From CAYOWQ01 sp964407695 (GTDB lineage: Bacteria > Planctomycetota > Phycisphaerae > Phycisphaerales > SM1A02): DNA of 64,000 nt. Shown here piece after piece: positions 26,542 through 34,611 of the stretch (positions are counted from its first letter, which is position 1; each line of letters starts with the position of its first letter). The notes under the pieces were generated by a model. It did not search any database. It saw only the letters and a program-made list of their open reading frames with translations, and was not told the DNA's origin. The stretch covers positions 186,001 through 250,000 of the forward strand of contig CAYOWQ010000002.1 of NCBI GenBank assembly GCA_964407695.1, written 5' to 3'. The position numbers were made by a program, and so were the translations under genes.

Positions 26542-29500
26542 ATGGCAGGACCCCCCGGCACAGCAGTCGCCGATCCAGTTCGACATCGCCGGCGGCGACG
26601 CCGGCGACGCGTCCTCCTCTGGGGTGTTGGAATGGCCTTGGCGTTGCCGATGGCGTTTTATCTGATCATCACCCGGGGCCCGGTAATTGCGTGGGTGGCG
26701 GCTGGCGCGTTGTCAGACGCCGTGGGTGGCGAAGTGACGATTGCCAGTGCGAGCTACGTCGGAGAGGGCTGGGTTCAGTTGGACGGGGTGACTGTTCGCG
26801 CCCGGGGGTTGCCTGGCCGAGCCGGCGACATCGCGTCGGCGAGAACCATCACGGCTCAACTCGATCTTGAAAATCTGGCGCGGGCGGATGTGCAGCTTCT
26901 GGATGTCCTCGTCGAGGGACTTCGACTGCGATTGAGCGAACAGGCTGGGCGGCCTGGATCGTTCAACTTCATGAAACTCACGCCGAAGTCGAGCAGGCAA
27001 TCCGGCAAGCCACTGCGCCCTCCACAGATTCGCATCCGCAGCGCGGTCGTCGAGTTTGGCGAACATGAAGGGGAACAGTTCACCCTGAACAGTTCCAGGG
27101 CGTTCAGCGGGTGGATGACACCATCGCAGCATGATTCCGACGACTTCATCATTCGCCTGAACGAATTGAATCGCCCCACCGGCGAGGGCCTCCGCCTGAG
27201 CGGACATTGGAATGCGTCCACGTTTGCATCCACGGTCGAAGCAAGTGATTTCGCTCTTGATGATCGGTTCGTGGCCAGCCTGCCCACGTCGCTGCGAACT
27301 TCACTCGAGTCCATGCAACTGTCAGGCAAGCTCAGCCACTCGATGATCACGCTCGACGAGCAGAAGCGGATCTCGGCGGAATTTGAGGTCCTTCAGACAA
27401 CATTGACCCTGCCAGTCGACGCCGGCAATGGATGGAGCGGTTTTAGTGCGGGCTCGATCGTTGCGGCCGAGGGGCGGCCCCGCATGAACCTGCGATCCGG
27501 CACCATTCGTTTCAACGACGATGAGGTGTCGTTCGACCAACTCGTCGGCACCCTGGAATCGACAGGAAGCCATCGCGCTGTAGACGTGCCTTATAACGTC
27601 TCGCTGCGAGTCTGGGGCTTGCGGGACCTCATCTGGTCCAATGCGACCCGTGTGAAGTTTTCAGAGGCGCTGGATATTGCGCCGTTCGAGCTGAAGATGT
27701 CCATGTCCGACTTCAGCCTTCCGCAGTCGAGTGACGGCGATCCGCCGATGGTCGAGCTTCCCACGGTGGTGGCCGGGATGCTCCAGAAATTCAACATGAG
27801 CGGTTGGGAACTCGATACCGAAGTGACCGCCCGCCGAGCGCCCCCGCAGGTGATTGACGGAAGATTGTCGCCTTCGCCGCCGGAGTGGAGCGGCCAGGCG
27901 TATATCACCCACGCCGCAGGGATGTATCAGAAATTCAGGTATCCGCTTACCAATGTCGAGGCCTATCTGAAATTCGATCAGGCATCGATCACCGTTGAGT
28001 ACCTTCGCGGAACGGGTTCGAGCGGCTGTCCGATCTCGATCCACGGTCGCATTGCTCCTCCGCTGAACGACTCCGAGGTGGTCCTGAAGGTCACAGTGCA
28101 GAATGCTCCGATCGATGATGCGTTTCGGGAAGCACTCGGCAACGACCAGCGAAAAGCCGTCGACATGCTCTTTCACAAGCCTTCGACGGAGGCCTTGAAT
28201 CAAGCAGGATTGCTCCCCACGGACGCAACGGCTGCCGCCGCCGAAGTTAAGCGGCGCGATCTCTTGAGGTTCGAGAACGAAGACTCCTGGCGAACTGAAG
28301 AACTACAGCGCCTGGAGCGGGTCGCCACCAACAGTCCGTTCGAACTCGGCGGGCACCTCGACCTGGATCTGGACATCTATCGTCCTCCGGGGGCTGACCA
28401 GCCGACATGGGCGACCGGGAACATTACGGTCCGCGACGCCAGCCTGTGCGTCGAGCATTTCCCTTATCCGTTCCGTGTCACCTCCGGAACGCTTCGCCTT
28501 GATCGCGACTCAATCTCGATCGGCGAAGGCGGACTTCGAGTCGAAAGCCTTTCCGGCGGTATCGGACGCGTCGAGGGGCGAGTTGACATACCGAAGGTCA
28601 ATGGTCGACGGCGCGTCGCTCCGAACCTGCAGATCAGCGTTGTTGGGGACGTCGTGAACGACCTTCTCTTGAGTTCAATCCCTCCAACCGGCGACGACCG
28701 TGAGCATTGGCCCGGCGTGCTGTGCTCAGATGCCGCTCAATTGATTCATGACGCCCCGCTCTCCGGAACCGTGGATGCCGGTGGATACGTGACGACGGAA
28801 GCCGATGGCCGCGTCAACTGGGATTTCGCCATTCGCCTGAGGAACGGAAGGCTTGGGTCTCTCGCACCGAAGAAGCAATGGAAGACCCAGCGGGAGGGTC
28901 TGAATTGGCCCAGCTCCCTGGTGGCCGACGACGTCGAATCGTTGTTGCGGGTCAACCGGAATTTCGTAGAACTCAGCCAGATGCAGGGCCGGATCGGCGA
29001 TGGCCTGATCGGCGGCTCCATGTACCTCGATCTCCGGGATCAATCCGCACCGGTCATTGATGTCGAATTCTCCGGAGTTCCGATTGAATCCGAGCTGTTG
29101 ACGCTGCTGCCTGCACGGGTGCATGCCAAGGCAGTGAAGCTGTGGCAGAGGTTCGACCCGCAGGGCACATTCGGCGGCGCAGTTCACGCGGTCATCGGTC
29201 GCGAGACACCGCCGACAACCGATGTCACTCTCTTCCCCGAGGTTCTGGAGGTGACGCTCGATCACGAACGTCGAGCATTTCATCATCTGGGAGGGCTCAT
29301 CCGCTATTCCGGACCAACCGTCATGCTTGATCAGCTTCGACTCGCCCTCCTGTCAGGCGAGACACCCGAAGCGAGCCTGGCGCTGGAGGGCCAACTTTCA
29401 ACTGAAAATGACGGCTTTTCGATTAAGGGCCAACTGACCGATGTCGTGTTAAACAGCCCGCTCCCTCGCGAGATTCTCTCGGCGCAGGCTCCACCGGAGG

Positions 29501-30822
29501 TCATGACGGCGTGGAACCTCTTTCAGCCGTCGGGAATCGTCAACGTCGATCTCTCGCTGGCTCGGACTGCCGGCGGCCCGCTCGACTACCGGATTGAAGT
29601 AACGCCGGACGAACTCACTGCCAATGTTGAGCAGACCCGGGTCGGCGTGCTTTGGACCAGCGGTTCAGCCATCATCACGCCCGATTCCGTGACGCTCAAT
29701 TCCCTGACCGGTGAATACTCCGATGGCCGCGTTGCCATCGGAGGATCCCTCGCCCTCACCCCCACACCCTCGGCTGATCTCGAACTTTCGCTCCAGGGCG
29801 ACCGATTCGGCGACGAGTTGAAAGCCTTTCTCCCGCATGGCGTGCGGCAAGCGCTTGAATCGCTTCAGTTGGCGGTGGATCAACACATTTCGATCACCGA
29901 CGGGCGTCTGCATTTCGGCGAAACCGGCGAGGGTGGCACCGCCATGCAATTCACGGGTAACCTCGCGATTCGCAGCGCCCGCTTCACGGCCGGCCTCGAT
30001 TTCACGCAGGTGGATGCCGAGATCGACCTCGCTGTCAACGCCTCAGGTGGACATCTCGACGATCTGCGAGCTGAAGTGCGATCGCCGACGATGCTCGCCG
30101 CCGGGCGACGGTTGACCGACGTGACGACCCTCATCACCCTGTCGGCGAACGGGCAGCAAATCGATGTGGCCGATATCCAGGGCTCGATCTATGACGGCAT
30201 CGTGACAGGTTCGGCTCATGTCGGCCTTGCGTCGACCGAATCCTGGCTGGCCGATTTTGAGATGGTCGGGGCCGATCTCGGGCGGCTCTCTCGCCGCGAG
30301 GATGCCGACCCCTCAACACTGCCGTCGTCGGCCCGACAGGGAGAGACCTACGCCAGCGTCTCGCTTCAAGGGGTACACGGTCAGCCTGAAGCACGAACCG
30401 GTCGAGGATCGATCATCGTGCGGCAGGGAAAGATGGCGACATTCCCGATCACGCTGCGGCTGCTTCAGTTGAGCCAGCTGATGTTGCCGATCGAGGAATC
30501 GCTCGATGAGGCCAACATCGAGTTCTACCTGCGCGGCAATCAGGTCACGTTTGATCAGTTCCAGTTGCGCTGTCCGACGCTTCGTCTCCGCGGCGAGGGC
30601 GGCCTGACGCTGCCCGACTTCAATCTCGACCTGCGACTGTTCACGCGTGGAACGCTGGCTCTCGTCAGCGATGTGGTGGGCACGGTCAGCGAAAACCTGT
30701 TCGCCATTCAGTTGAACGGTCCCATCGGCGATCCAAAGGCCAGAATCATTGCACTGCCGGGACTCAGCAACAAGCCCAAGACCGACGCCACGGCCGCAAT
30801 TGATGAGTCGAAGTCGCCATGA
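26542..30822 (+). CDS. Giant AsmA/TamB-like envelope protein
   Basis: A 1426-residue protein anchored by one N-terminal helix (about 24-45) after a run of arginines, with nearly all of it in the periplasm. The N-terminal part (VTIASASYVGEGWVQLDGVTV, FNFMKLTPK) and the C-terminal AsmA-like region (GRGSIIVRQGKMATFPITLR, then NLDLRLFTRGTLALVSDVVG and QLNGPIGDPKARIIALPG) match the AsmA superfamily, whose repeated beta-rich grooves carry phospholipids between membranes. Its length is like YhdP or TamB rather than the 600-residue AsmA. It is encoded alone, divergent from the SDR gene by 55 nt. Lipid transport is the family role; it is inferred here. Confidence 0.85.
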   Translation: MAGPPGTAVADPVRHRRRRRRRRVLLWGVGMALALPMAFYLIITRGPVIAWVAAGALSDAVGGEVTIASASYVGEGWVQLDGVTVRARGLPGRAGDIASARTITAQLDLENLARADVQLLDVLVEGLRLRLSEQAGRPGSFNFMKLTPKSSRQSGKPLRPPQIRIRSAVVEFGEHEGEQFTLNSSRAFSGWMTPSQHDSDDFIIRLNELNRPTGEGLRLSGHWNASTFASTVEASDFALDDRFVASLPTSLRTSLESMQLSGKLSHSMITLDEQKRISAEFEVLQTTLTLPVDAGNGWSGFSAGSIVAAEGRPRMNLRSGTIRFNDDEVSFDQLVGTLESTGSHRAVDVPYNVSLRVWGLRDLIWSNATRVKFSEALDIAPFELKMSMSDFSLPQSSDGDPPMVELPTVVAGMLQKFNMSGWELDTEVTARRAPPQVIDGRLSPSPPEWSGQAYITHAAGMYQKFRYPLTNVEAYLKFDQASITVEYLRGTGSSGCPISIHGRIAPPLNDSEVVLKVTVQNAPIDDAFREALGNDQRKAVDMLFHKPSTEALNQAGLLPTDATAAAAEVKRRDLLRFENEDSWRTEELQRLERVATNSPFELGGHLDLDLDIYRPPGADQPTWATGNITVRDASLCVEHFPYPFRVTSGTLRLDRDSISIGEGGLRVESLSGGIGRVEGRVDIPKVNGRRRVAPNLQISVVGDVVNDLLLSSIPPTGDDREHWPGVLCSDAAQLIHDAPLSGTVDAGGYVTTEADGRVNWDFAIRLRNGRLGSLAPKKQWKTQREGLNWPSSLVADDVESLLRVNRNFVELSQMQGRIGDGLIGGSMYLDLRDQSAPVIDVEFSGVPIESELLTLLPARVHAKAVKLWQRFDPQGTFGGAVHAVIGRETPPTTDVTLFPEVLEVTLDHERRAFHHLGGLIRYSGPTVMLDQLRLALLSGETPEASLALEGQLSTENDGFSIKGQLTDVVLNSPLPREILSAQAPPEVMTAWNLFQPSGIVNVDLSLARTAGGPLDYRIEVTPDELTANVEQTRVGVLWTSGSAIITPDSVTLNSLTGEYSDGRVAIGGSLALTPTPSADLELSLQGDRFGDELKAFLPHGVRQALESLQLAVDQHISITDGRLHFGETGEGGTAMQFTGNLAIRSARFTAGLDFTQVDAEIDLAVNASGGHLDDLRAEVRSPTMLAAGRRLTDVTTLITLSANGQQIDVADIQGSIYDGIVTGSAHVGLASTESWLADFEMVGADLGRLSRREDADPSTLPSSARQGETYASVSLQGVHGQPEARTGRGSIIVRQGKMATFPITLRLLQLSQLMLPIEESLDEANIEFYLRGNQVTFDQFQLRCPTLRLRGEGGLTLPDFNLDLRLFTRGTLALVSDVVGTVSENLFAIQLNGPIGDPKARIIALPGLSNKPKTDATAAIDESKSP

Positions 30823-31003
30823 TTGTGCCCGCCACAGCGTCTTCCTGACGTGATCCCGCCGAAGAGGAGCCGCCTGCCGATGGGTCAGGTGGGCATCCTG
30901 AATCCACTACCACCGAGGAGCGAAGCCAAGAGGGTATTGCTCGACCTGAGGTCGACGGCGATCGCCGGTCAGCACGAGAGTTGGTTCAGCGAAGGAAGTC
31001 TCA

Positions 31004-31648
31004 ATGTCACGCAATCCTGGACGAAATATTGTGAGACTGGCGATGATCGGCGTTCCCATCGTCGCCATGGCGTTTATCGCCGGATGCGTCAACTTCTCCG
31101 GCGGCACATGGGCGTTTCGTTCCGCTCCACTGCCCGAGGGGTGGCCTGAATTGACTCCGGTCGGCGAGATACATGTGAAGAATTATCCCGCCGTGCGTGC
31201 TGCCATCGTTGAGAACACCTCCGCGTCCGGCGAACCGATGAATCCCATGTTCATGACTCTGTTTGGTCACATCTCTTCAAACGGCATCCCGATGACGGCC
31301 CCGGTCGAGATGGGATACCAGACACAGCCCGGTGATTCGCCGCGAATAGCGTCCATGGCTTTCCTGTATCGCACACCGGATGAAGGTCGCCTCGGCGCTG
31401 ATGGAACCGTTGTCGTGCGCGACATCGGGGCCCAGACATTCGCGTCGGTCGGCGTCCGCGGCGACTACACCACGAAACGGATGCAGGAGAACCTCGACAA
31501 TCTGCAGCGCTGGCTCGAAGACCATGAGGACGAGTGGCGCGTCGTAGGTCCACCGCGCAGTCTCGGCTACAACGGGCCGTTTACTCTCTGGTTCCTTCGG
31601 TACGGCGAGGTTCAAGTCCCCGTGGAGCCGGTCGCCGCGCCCGACTAA
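31004..31648 (+). CDS. SOUL heme-binding-family lipoprotein
   Basis: A 214-residue envelope protein. The N-terminus ends in the lipobox IAGC, so Cys28 should be lipidated. The body is a SOUL domain: IHVKNYPAVRAAIVEN, MFMTLFGHISSNGIPMTAPV, MAFLYRTPDE and FLRYGEVQVPVE are family landmarks. SOUL proteins bind tetrapyrroles in animals and plants; bacterial members are mostly untested. GAAGGAAG lies 7 nt before the ATG. A second SOUL lipoprotein occurs at 51794-52741. Its stop overlaps the convergent apt stop by 4 nt. Confidence 0.85.
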   Translation: MSRNPGRNIVRLAMIGVPIVAMAFIAGCVNFSGGTWAFRSAPLPEGWPELTPVGEIHVKNYPAVRAAIVENTSASGEPMNPMFMTLFGHISSNGIPMTAPVEMGYQTQPGDSPRIASMAFLYRTPDEGRLGADGTVVVRDIGAQTFASVGVRGDYTTKRMQENLDNLQRWLEDHEDEWRVVGPPRSLGYNGPFTLWFLRYGEVQVPVEPVAAPD

Positions 31649-32163
31649 TACTTCAGCACGCTGCGCACATCCCAGGCGCCAAGCTTGGAACGCCCGCTGA
31701 GTGAAGCCAGCTCGATGAAGACGGAAACACCCACGATGGTGGCGCCAAGTCGACAGACAAGATCGCAGCACGCAGCCATCGTGCCGCCGGTGGCCAGCAG
31801 ATCGTCCACCATGAGGACGCGCACGCCCGGGCCCACGGCATCTTCGTGGATCTCCAGCGTGTCGATGCCATACTCCAACTCGTAGGTCACGCTCAACCGC
31901 CGTGCCGGCAGCTTGCCGGGCTTGCGCACCGGCACGAACCCGCACGAGAGAGCCTGGGCGATGGCGGTGCCGAAGATGAATCCCCGGCTCTCCGCCCCTA
32001 CCACGATGTCGATGTCGGTCTTGCGGAACGGGTTGGCCATGAATTCCACCGCCAGTGCTAACCCTGCCGGATCGGCCAGGAGCGGCGTGATGTCCTTGAA
32101 CACGATGCCCGGCTTGGGAAAGTCGGGAACATCTCGAATCAACGGCGCAAGTCGGGCAGGCAT
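31645..32163 (-). CDS. apt: Adenine phosphoribosyltransferase
   Basis: Salvages adenine with PRPP to AMP in the cytoplasm. The 172-residue product opens with RDVPDFPKPGIVFKDITPLL, typical of Apt, and carries the PRPP-binding loop VLMVDDLLATGGTM (about 115-128) and the base-contact segment VVGAESRGFIFG. ATG 32163 gives the usual N-terminal length; a TTG four codons earlier is possible. Divergent from groES across an octamer-repeat hairpin. Length is normal for the family. Confidence 0.95.
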   Translation of the reverse strand: MPARLAPLIRDVPDFPKPGIVFKDITPLLADPAGLALAVEFMANPFRKTDIDIVVGAESRGFIFGTAIAQALSCGFVPVRKPGKLPARRLSVTYELEYGIDTLEIHEDAVGPGVRVLMVDDLLATGGTMAACCDLVCRLGATIVGVSVFIELASLSGRSKLGAWDVRSVLKY

Positions 32164-32171
32164 CCGCGTAG

Positions 32172-32261
32172 TCAAACGTCCGAACGTCCAAACGTCAAAA
32201 CGCCGAACCTCAGACCTTCCGATTTGGACGTTTTGACGTTTGGACGTTTAAACGTTTACTG
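32172..32261. repeat. Inverted octamer array between apt and groES
   Basis: Four tandem octamer units (consensus TCCAAACG; first unit one base short) at 32172-32202 face five inverted units (consensus TTTGGACG; last partial) at 32223-32261. Within them 32183-32202 and 32229-32248 form a perfect 20-bp inverted repeat with a 26-nt spacer. It fills most of the 105-bp divergent promoter region, so it could act as a cruciform, a bidirectional operator, or an RNA hairpin ending 20 nt before the groES ATG. The heat-shock CIRCE element is not present. Confidence 0.85.
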
Positions 32262-32268
32262 TGTGCAC

Positions 32269-32589
32269 ATGGCCCACGCCAAACCGAAACCCTCGCTGGA
32301 AACCATTGAACCGCTCGGCAAGCGGGTCCTGATCCGCAAGGACGAGGACAAGAAAGCCACCAAGTCCGGCATCCACCTGCCCGACAAGATCGAGATCCCC
32401 ACCATCACCGGCAGGGTGGTCGCGGTCAGCGCCCACGTGACCAACGACCCCGATTATCCGATCCGCCAGTACGACCGCGTGCTCTTCAACCCCAAGCACG
32501 CCGTGCCGGTCGATTTCGAGGGCGACAACCGCCTCTTCGTAGTGCCCGTCGAGGATGTGGTGGCGGTGTTTCGGAAGGAAGAGGGATAA
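32269..32589 (+). CDS. groES: Co-chaperonin GroES (Cpn10)
   Basis: The lid of the GroEL folding chamber, normally a heptamer of 10-kDa subunits. The 106-residue product contains the Cpn10 beta-barrel hallmarks: IEPLGKRVLIRKDEDKKATK, SGIHLPD (mobile-loop side), GRVVAVSAHVTNDP and QYDRVLFNPKHAVPVDFEGD. It is a little longer than the usual 95-100 residues owing to an N-terminal extension (MAHAKPKPSLE). No groEL is adjacent. No ribosome site is visible; the start lies 20 nt after the arm of the octamer hairpin, whose folding may control access. Confidence 0.88.
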   Translation: MAHAKPKPSLETIEPLGKRVLIRKDEDKKATKSGIHLPDKIEIPTITGRVVAVSAHVTNDPDYPIRQYDRVLFNPKHAVPVDFEGDNRLFVVPVEDVVAVFRKEEG

Positions 32590-32599
32590 GGGGATGCAG

Positions 32600-32676
32600 A
32601 GACAAAGAGACTAAGAGACCCAGAGACACAGTGGAACGGTCTCACTCAGTCACTTAGTCTCTCTGTCTCTCAGTCT
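32600..32676. repeat. Inverted octamer array between groES and aroA
   Basis: Four tandem octamers (AGACAAAG, AGACTAAG, AGACCCAG, AGACACAG; 32600-32631) face four inverted ones (CTCAGTCA, CTTAGTCT, CTCTGTCT, CTCAGTCT; 32645-32676) over a 13-nt spacer. Arms 32598-32615 and 32653-32670 pair with 17 of 18 matches. Sequence is unrelated to the array upstream of groES, but the four-plus-four design is the same. It could terminate groES or shape the aroA leader, as its right arm ends 6 nt before the aroA ATG. Confidence 0.85.
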
Positions 32677-32682
32677 CTTCCC

Positions 32683-34035
32683 ATGAACTACGCCCTCCCC
32701 CTCGACCAGCTTCCCGATCCGCTGCCGATTGTGCCGCTGGCAAAGCCGTTTGATGTCACGATCAGGCCGCCGGGGTCGAAGTCGATCACCAATCGGGCGT
32801 ATGTGCTGGCGGCACTTCAGGGCGGCTGGGTAATCAACCCGCTCTCTAGCGATGATGCCGACCTACTTCGCCGGGCACTGACGGTACTCGGAGCGTCATT
32901 TAGTCATCACAGCGAAACGCCAAATGAGGTATGGGTTGACGGTGTACACGGAAAGTTTCCCCGAGGAGGCAGCATCAACCTCGGTGATGGTGGTGCTCCG
33001 ACCCGATTCATGATCGCCGCCGCGTGCCTTGCGGCGGAGGATGTAGTGATCGACGGCTCTCGGCGGATGCGGGAGCGCCCGGTCGCGGAAGGCATCGACA
33101 TGCTCAGGCAAATCGGTGCTGGCATCGATTACCTCGAGCAACCCGCTCGCCTGCCGGTGCGGGTTCGGCCTTCCCCGAACCTGCAGGGAGGTGTGATCGA
33201 GGTATCGCCCACGAGCTCAAGCCAGTTCGTGTCGGCTGTCATGATGATTGGTCCGCACCTCCCTCGAGGTATTGAGATCAGATTCACAGGACCGATCACC
33301 AGTGAGTCCTATGTCAACATGACGGTCGCCGTCATGCGCGCCATCAACATCGAAGTATTGACGCCGGGCGGCAACATACTCATCCCACCCCAAGCATTGG
33401 ATGGTGGAAGGATCATCGTGGAGCCTGACGCAACAAGTGCTACCTATTGGCTCGCCGCCGGGGCGTTGATCCATTCAGCTCAAACGCGAATCATGCTGCC
33501 CCGTGCTTCTGGTTCAATGTTCACTAATTGGCAGGGGGATTGGGCATTTCGCGACATACTCAATCGCATGGGTGCCCACGTCGATCATTCACATGTTCGG
33601 TCCTCGTTGACGGTACGGGCTGGAAGGACGCTAAGGGCGGTCGACGAGAACATGACGCAGATGCCCGACGCCGCCCAATCGCTCGCGGTGCTTTGCGCCT
33701 TTGCCGACAAGCCTTCGCGCCTCACCGGCCTGCACACCCTTCGCGTCAAGGAGACCGACCGCATTGCCGCCCTGGCCAATGAGCTGCGCAAGGTCGGCTG
33801 CACGGTGGAGACCGGTGATGACTGGATCTCGATTGAGCCGGTGGGCGGGCTGTCTCGGCCCGCTTTTGATCCCGTCATCATCGAAACCTACAACGACCAT
33901 CGCATGGCCATGGCTTTCGCCATCCTCGGCCTCGTCCGCCCCGGCCTCTCGATCCGCAATCCTGCCTGCGTGGCCAAGAGTTATCCGGACTTCTGGAAGG
34001 ATTTCCAGAAGCTCTATGACCACCCCGCCTCATGA
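32683..34035 (+). CDS. aroA: 3-phosphoshikimate 1-carboxyvinyltransferase (EPSP synthase)
   Basis: Joins shikimate 3-phosphate and phosphoenolpyruvate in aromatic amino-acid synthesis; the target of glyphosate. The 450-residue product has PPGSKSITNRAYVLAAL (PEP/S3P-binding Lys near residue 34), RRMRERPVAEGID, PTSSSQFVSAVMM, RVKETDRIAALANEL and YNDHRMAMAFAI. The usual LGNAGTAMR loop reads LGDGGAPTR here, with the glycine corresponding to E. coli Gly96 retained but T97 and A98 positions changed to Ala and Pro. Codon use falls from strongly GC-ending at both ends to near-neutral in the middle (about 32820-33650), suggesting a mosaic gene. Other aro genes are not nearby. Confidence 0.95.
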   Translation: MNYALPLDQLPDPLPIVPLAKPFDVTIRPPGSKSITNRAYVLAALQGGWVINPLSSDDADLLRRALTVLGASFSHHSETPNEVWVDGVHGKFPRGGSINLGDGGAPTRFMIAAACLAAEDVVIDGSRRMRERPVAEGIDMLRQIGAGIDYLEQPARLPVRVRPSPNLQGGVIEVSPTSSSQFVSAVMMIGPHLPRGIEIRFTGPITSESYVNMTVAVMRAINIEVLTPGGNILIPPQALDGGRIIVEPDATSATYWLAAGALIHSAQTRIMLPRASGSMFTNWQGDWAFRDILNRMGAHVDHSHVRSSLTVRAGRTLRAVDENMTQMPDAAQSLAVLCAFADKPSRLTGLHTLRVKETDRIAALANELRKVGCTVETGDDWISIEPVGGLSRPAFDPVIIETYNDHRMAMAFAILGLVRPGLSIRNPACVAKSYPDFWKDFQKLYDHPAS

Positions 34036-34611
34036 CCCGGCGATCAGTCATTCGTGCGCTTCTGGAGCTCAAATCCCGCCTGCACCGAGGTTGCCGGGTG
34101 CTTCGTCGGGAGAAGTGCCCCGTTCCCTTTCACAAATGGAAGCTCCATTTGTGAAAATGCAACGCTCCCTTTTGAAAATGAGAGTTCCCTCTTTCAAAAG
34201 GGAACCGCCCGATTCAATGTTGCGAGCGCCAGTTGCGAAAGGGATCGCATGATTTTCACCTGGCAGGGGCTTCTTGTGCATGCGGGAATCTCCCGTTTCA
34301 CTGTTGGAGCTTCCATCTTCAAAACCGGGGCTCCCATTTTCAGAACTGGGGCTTCCACTTTCAAAATGGGAGCTCTGAATTTCATCTCGGGCGCTTCCAT
34401 TTTTGAATCGGGCGCTTGGACGACGCAAAGTGGCGCTTCCATTTTGAACATTGGCGACTTCCGATGATCAAGTGACCGCGGGAAACTCGAGTCTCCCCAG
34501 CCCGGACGCGGGACTGGGAGCGGTGGAGGTCTTACCGGGCGCCTCAGAGGCGGGGCTCCCGGCTCCATCCCGCCGATCGGTCGGCCCCCGATGCTGAGAT
34601 ACCATTGATCC
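34036..34611. other. Non-coding region between aroA and ppk2, mostly a 21-nt repeat array
   Basis: These 576 bases contain the 21-nt array at 34122-34457 flanked by about 85 and 150 bases of unique sequence. Frames stay open across it on both strands because 21 is a multiple of three, producing heptad-repeat pseudo-proteins (GASIF-like on the plus strand, LKMEAPV-like on the minus), but none has a ribosome site or known similarity. The ppk2 promoter should lie at 34468-34611. Confidence 0.6.
34122..34457. repeat. Degenerate tandem array, 16 units of 21 nt
   Basis: Sixteen consecutive units keep an exact 21-nt register, approximate consensus TTCCATTTTCAAAATGGGAGC. The consensus holds a near-palindrome CCATTTTCAAAATGG. 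Two perfect hairpins occur in the left half: CACAAATGGA/TCCATTTGTG at 34131-34153 (3-nt loop) and TCCCTTTTGAAA/TTTCAAAAGGGA at 34166-34203 (14-nt loop). The middle units are the most diverged; the right-hand seven are best preserved. No spacers of CRISPR type separate the units. Confidence 0.85.

Noticed and set aside
30823..31149. A 108-codon plus-strand frame between the AsmA-like and SOUL genes
   Set aside because: It overlaps the start of the SOUL gene, which has a strong ribosome site and lipobox.
31610..31625. T-loop-like sequence GGTTCAAGTCCCC suggesting a tRNA
   Set aside because: It lies inside the conserved C-terminus of the SOUL gene and no acceptor or anticodon stem can be formed around it.
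32164..32268. CIRCE heat-shock operator upstream of groES
   Set aside because: The TTAGCACTC-N9-GAGTGCTAA element is absent; the inverted repeat there has an unrelated octamer design.
34054..34467. A 137-codon heptad-repeat protein across the aroA-ppk2 array
   Set aside because: Open frames also exist on the opposite strand with equally regular heptads, as expected of any 21-nt repeat; no start signal was seen. Left as a repeat, with a caution in the findings.
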